Positions 6,125 to 7,190 of a DNA stretch of 7,190 nt are shown in pieces (position 1 is the stretch's first letter; each line of letters starts with the position of its first letter). The position numbers were made by a program, and so were the translations under genes. Location of the stretch: positions 1-7,190 of the forward strand of contig DVLP01000300.1 in NCBI GenBank assembly GCA_018715445.1, given 5' to 3'. The notes under the pieces are model-generated. The model was not told the origin of the DNA and made no database searches. It saw nothing but the letters and a program-made list of their open reading frames with translations. This DNA is from Candidatus Avipropionibacterium avicola. Its GTDB lineage: Bacteria; Actinomycetota; Actinomycetes; Propionibacteriales; Propionibacteriaceae.

Positions 6125-6958
6125 TCATCGTTGGTGGAAGGCAAGTTCGAGGTCACGGCGCACCGTGTGCAGGACGAGGCGCAGCTCGTCCGGCGACAGG
6201 TCGCCGTGCTTGTCCACGATCGCCAGGGCGACCGGATGGGGTTCGCTGGTGCGGACCGGGATGGCTCCCGACAGGGCGGTGTTGACCGCCCACCCGTCAC
6301 TCAGCATGAGGACTTCGTGCTCGCAGCGCTCGCGGGCTCGGGCCAACAGCTCGGCCGCGTCGGCCGGCACGATCGCCGGATCACCGGACCAGCCATGGCG
6401 TTGGCGTGACGACTCCAGCAGCTCGACGGCCTCGGGCTCGGGCATGTCGAGCAGCAGGCGGAGCCCGGGACTCGAGCGGTGCAAGGGATAGTCCGGGTAC
6501 TGGCGCAACAGGGCCACGCCCCGGCCTCCGGAGCGCAGTCCGTACAGCAACTGTCCGCGCCACAGCATGGCGACCGTGGCCGACAGGCGCGGATGGTCCT
6601 TGGCCAGTTGCTCGAAGACGGGCCAGGGTCGGCTCAACAGCGGCAGCCGGTTCGTGCGGGTGGCCAGGCTGATGATGCCGTAGTCGGGGACGAAGCGTCC
6701 CTTCTCGTCCTTGCGGGCATAGCCGGCGGCCACCAGGGTCGCCATCAACCGGGAGACCGAGCTCTGGTGGGTGCCGAGCTCGGTGGCCAGTTGCGCCAGG
6801 GTCCAGGGTTCGTCCACCTCGACCAGGCGTCGCAACACGTACAGTCCACGGGCCAAGGACTGGTTGGACCCGGACGGTCCGGCACCGGGAACGGGCAGGG
6901 TCGTCAGGCTCCCGGAAGGGGATCCGAGGACCGCGGCCACGTCATTGCTGTGCTGCAC
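6125..6958 (-). CDS. IclR-family transcriptional regulator (probable regulator of the adjacent sugar importer)
   Basis: A 277-residue IclR-type protein. Residues 1-33 are a Gly/Pro/Ser-rich extension. The winged helix-turn-helix spans about 34-100: SLARGLYVLRRLVE (34-47) begins it, and TLAQLATELGTHQSSVSRLM (53-72) contains the recognition helix. The C-terminal effector domain follows (about 110-277), with SATVAMLWRGQLLYGLRS (126-143) and WAVNTALSGAIPV (223-235) at the positions of conserved IclR effector segments. It lies first in the same-strand cluster with the importer genes and is expected to control them and itself in response to the sugar or a metabolite. GTG 6958 lacks a Shine-Dalgarno sequence, but it sits 6 bases after the -10 of a well-formed promoter, which fits a leaderless message. 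A later start such as GTG codon 7 is possible and would not affect the DNA-binding domain. It is paralogous to the partial gene at 7083-7190. Family strong; activator or repressor mode unknown. Confidence 0.9.
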   Translation of the reverse strand: MQHSNDVAAVLGSPSGSLTTLPVPGAGPSGSNQSLARGLYVLRRLVEVDEPWTLAQLATELGTHQSSVSRLMATLVAAGYARKDEKGRFVPDYGIISLATRTNRLPLLSRPWPVFEQLAKDHPRLSATVAMLWRGQLLYGLRSGGRGVALLRQYPDYPLHRSSPGLRLLLDMPEPEAVELLESSRQRHGWSGDPAIVPADAAELLARARERCEHEVLMLSDGWAVNTALSGAIPVRTSEPHPVALAIVDKHGDLSPDELRLVLHTVRRDLELAFHQR

Positions 6959-6964
6959 ACCGAG

Positions 6965-6993
6965 ATCGTCACATGCGCAGACTGCATGGTCAA
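6965..6993 (-). promoter_or_regulatory. Candidate sigma70-type leaderless promoter for the iclR/importer operon
   Basis: On the minus strand TTGACC (6993-6988) and GACGAT (6970-6965) are separated by an ideal 17 bases. GACGAT keeps the A at position 2 and the AT ending of a -10 box. Six bases then lead to the GTG start at 6958, so transcription would begin at or beside the start codon. The -35 matches the consensus in five of six positions. This is the best-looking housekeeping promoter in the window. Confidence 0.55.
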
Positions 6994-7002
6994 GGACTGC
7001 TG

Positions 7003-7016
7003 TGTGAATTGTGAAT
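7003..7016. repeat. Perfect tandem heptamer TGTGAAT x2 upstream of the iclR promoter
   Basis: TGTGAAT occurs twice in direct, abutting tandem (7003-7009 and 7010-7016), beginning 10 bases upstream of the proposed iclR -35 box, in a stretch more AT-rich than its surroundings. A position just upstream of the promoter suits an activator or autoregulator site. The repeat is certain; the function is inferred. Confidence 0.5.
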
Positions 7017-7058
7017 GACTTGAGATCTTTGTGCGTGACCTGGGGTCAGCAGCCAGTC

Positions 7059-7080
7059 CGACCGCGTCCGAGACGGGTCG
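7059..7080 (-). terminator. GC-rich bulged hairpin just after the second iclR-type gene (possible terminator)
   Basis: CGACC pairs with GGTCG (5 bp); then, past a single bulged base, CGTC pairs with GACG (4 bp) closing a CGA loop. On the minus strand the structure starts 2 bases after the TGA of the upstream gene, where a terminator would be expected. It lacks a U tract, as is common in high-GC actinobacteria. A smaller TGACC/GGTCA hairpin follows at 7036-7048. Termination is plausible but not shown. Confidence 0.4.
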
Positions 7081-7082
7081 CC

Positions 7083-7190
7083 TCAGGCGAGGAAAGCGGC
7101 CTCGAGATCGCGGCGCGCCCGGTGCAGCAACAGCCGCAACTCGTCACGATCGAGCGAGCCGTCACTGACCACGATCGCCATCGCGACCGG
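7083..7190 (-). CDS. Second IclR-family regulator, C-terminal 35 residues (truncated by window edge)
   Basis: Reading inward from the right edge on the minus strand, an open frame of 35 codons ends at TGA (7085-7083). Its sequence PVAMAIVVSDG...DELRLLLHRARRDLEAAF aligns without gaps to the C terminus of the complete IclR protein (residues 242-276), with 22 of 35 residues identical by my count. This identifies it as a paralogue from the end of an IclR effector domain. It lies 124 bases upstream of the intact iclR gene in the same orientation, so the two are in tandem. The rest lies outside the window, so its integrity and DNA-binding domain cannot be judged. Confidence 0.85.
   Translation of the reverse strand, partial: PVAMAIVVSDGSLDRDELRLLLHRARRDLEAAFLA

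Noticed and set aside
6082..6300. Longer binding protein starting at 6300
   Set aside because: The extra residues lie inside the iclR coding region in another frame and would bury the signal peptide.
6959..7082. A small RNA or short gene in the 124-base gap between the two iclR-type genes
   Set aside because: The gap is accounted for by a hairpin, the heptamer repeats and a promoter, and I see no short frame with a ribosome binding site.

Overview
The window is high-GC DNA (about two thirds G+C by eye) with strong third-position GC bias, frequent GTG starts and densely packed genes. Together with an actinobacterial-style ECF sigma factor, a Tat-type lipoprotein signal and an N-terminally extended RarA, this points to an actinobacterium, perhaps of the Propionibacteriales. 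The family-level placement is only an impression. No rRNA, tRNA, CRISPR array or mobile element was seen, and no gene-free stretch reaches 300 bases; the longest is 124 bases.

Layout. (1) Bases 1-423, minus strand: the N-terminal 141 codons of rarA, the AAA+ replication/recombination ATPase, cut off by the left edge. (2) Bases 424-520: a divergent intergenic region with a palindrome that seems to be shared by back-to-back promoters. (3) Bases 521-1924, plus strand: an ECF sigma factor fused in frame to a membrane-spanning segment and a four-cysteine extracytoplasmic domain. A strong ribosome binding site and ATG sit inside the gene at the junction. (4) Bases 1962-2855, plus strand: a LysR-type regulator, probably read from a leaderless transcript, whose 3' end overlaps the next gene tail to tail. 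(5) Bases 2848-6958, minus strand, read right to left: an operon-like set of an IclR-family regulator, a CUT1-type sugar-binding lipoprotein and two CUT1 permeases (MalF-like, then MalG-like). The first gap is 43 bases, the second is 4 bases and the last junction is an ATGA overlap. (6) Bases 7083-7190, minus strand: the last 35 codons of a second IclR-family gene that is a clear paralogue of the first.

How the genes work together. The IclR protein is probably the local regulator of the carbohydrate importer encoded directly downstream. The binding lipoprotein would capture the sugar and the two permeases would form the channel. No ATPase subunit and no catabolic enzyme is present, so a shared MsiK/MalK-type ATPase elsewhere is inferred, and the substrate cannot be told from sequence. 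The sigma-sensor protein looks like a one-protein envelope signalling device and is the least ordinary item here. Three genes without a Shine-Dalgarno sequence (rarA, lysR, iclR) each have a -10-like hexamer 6-7 bases before the start codon, which suggests leaderless mRNAs.
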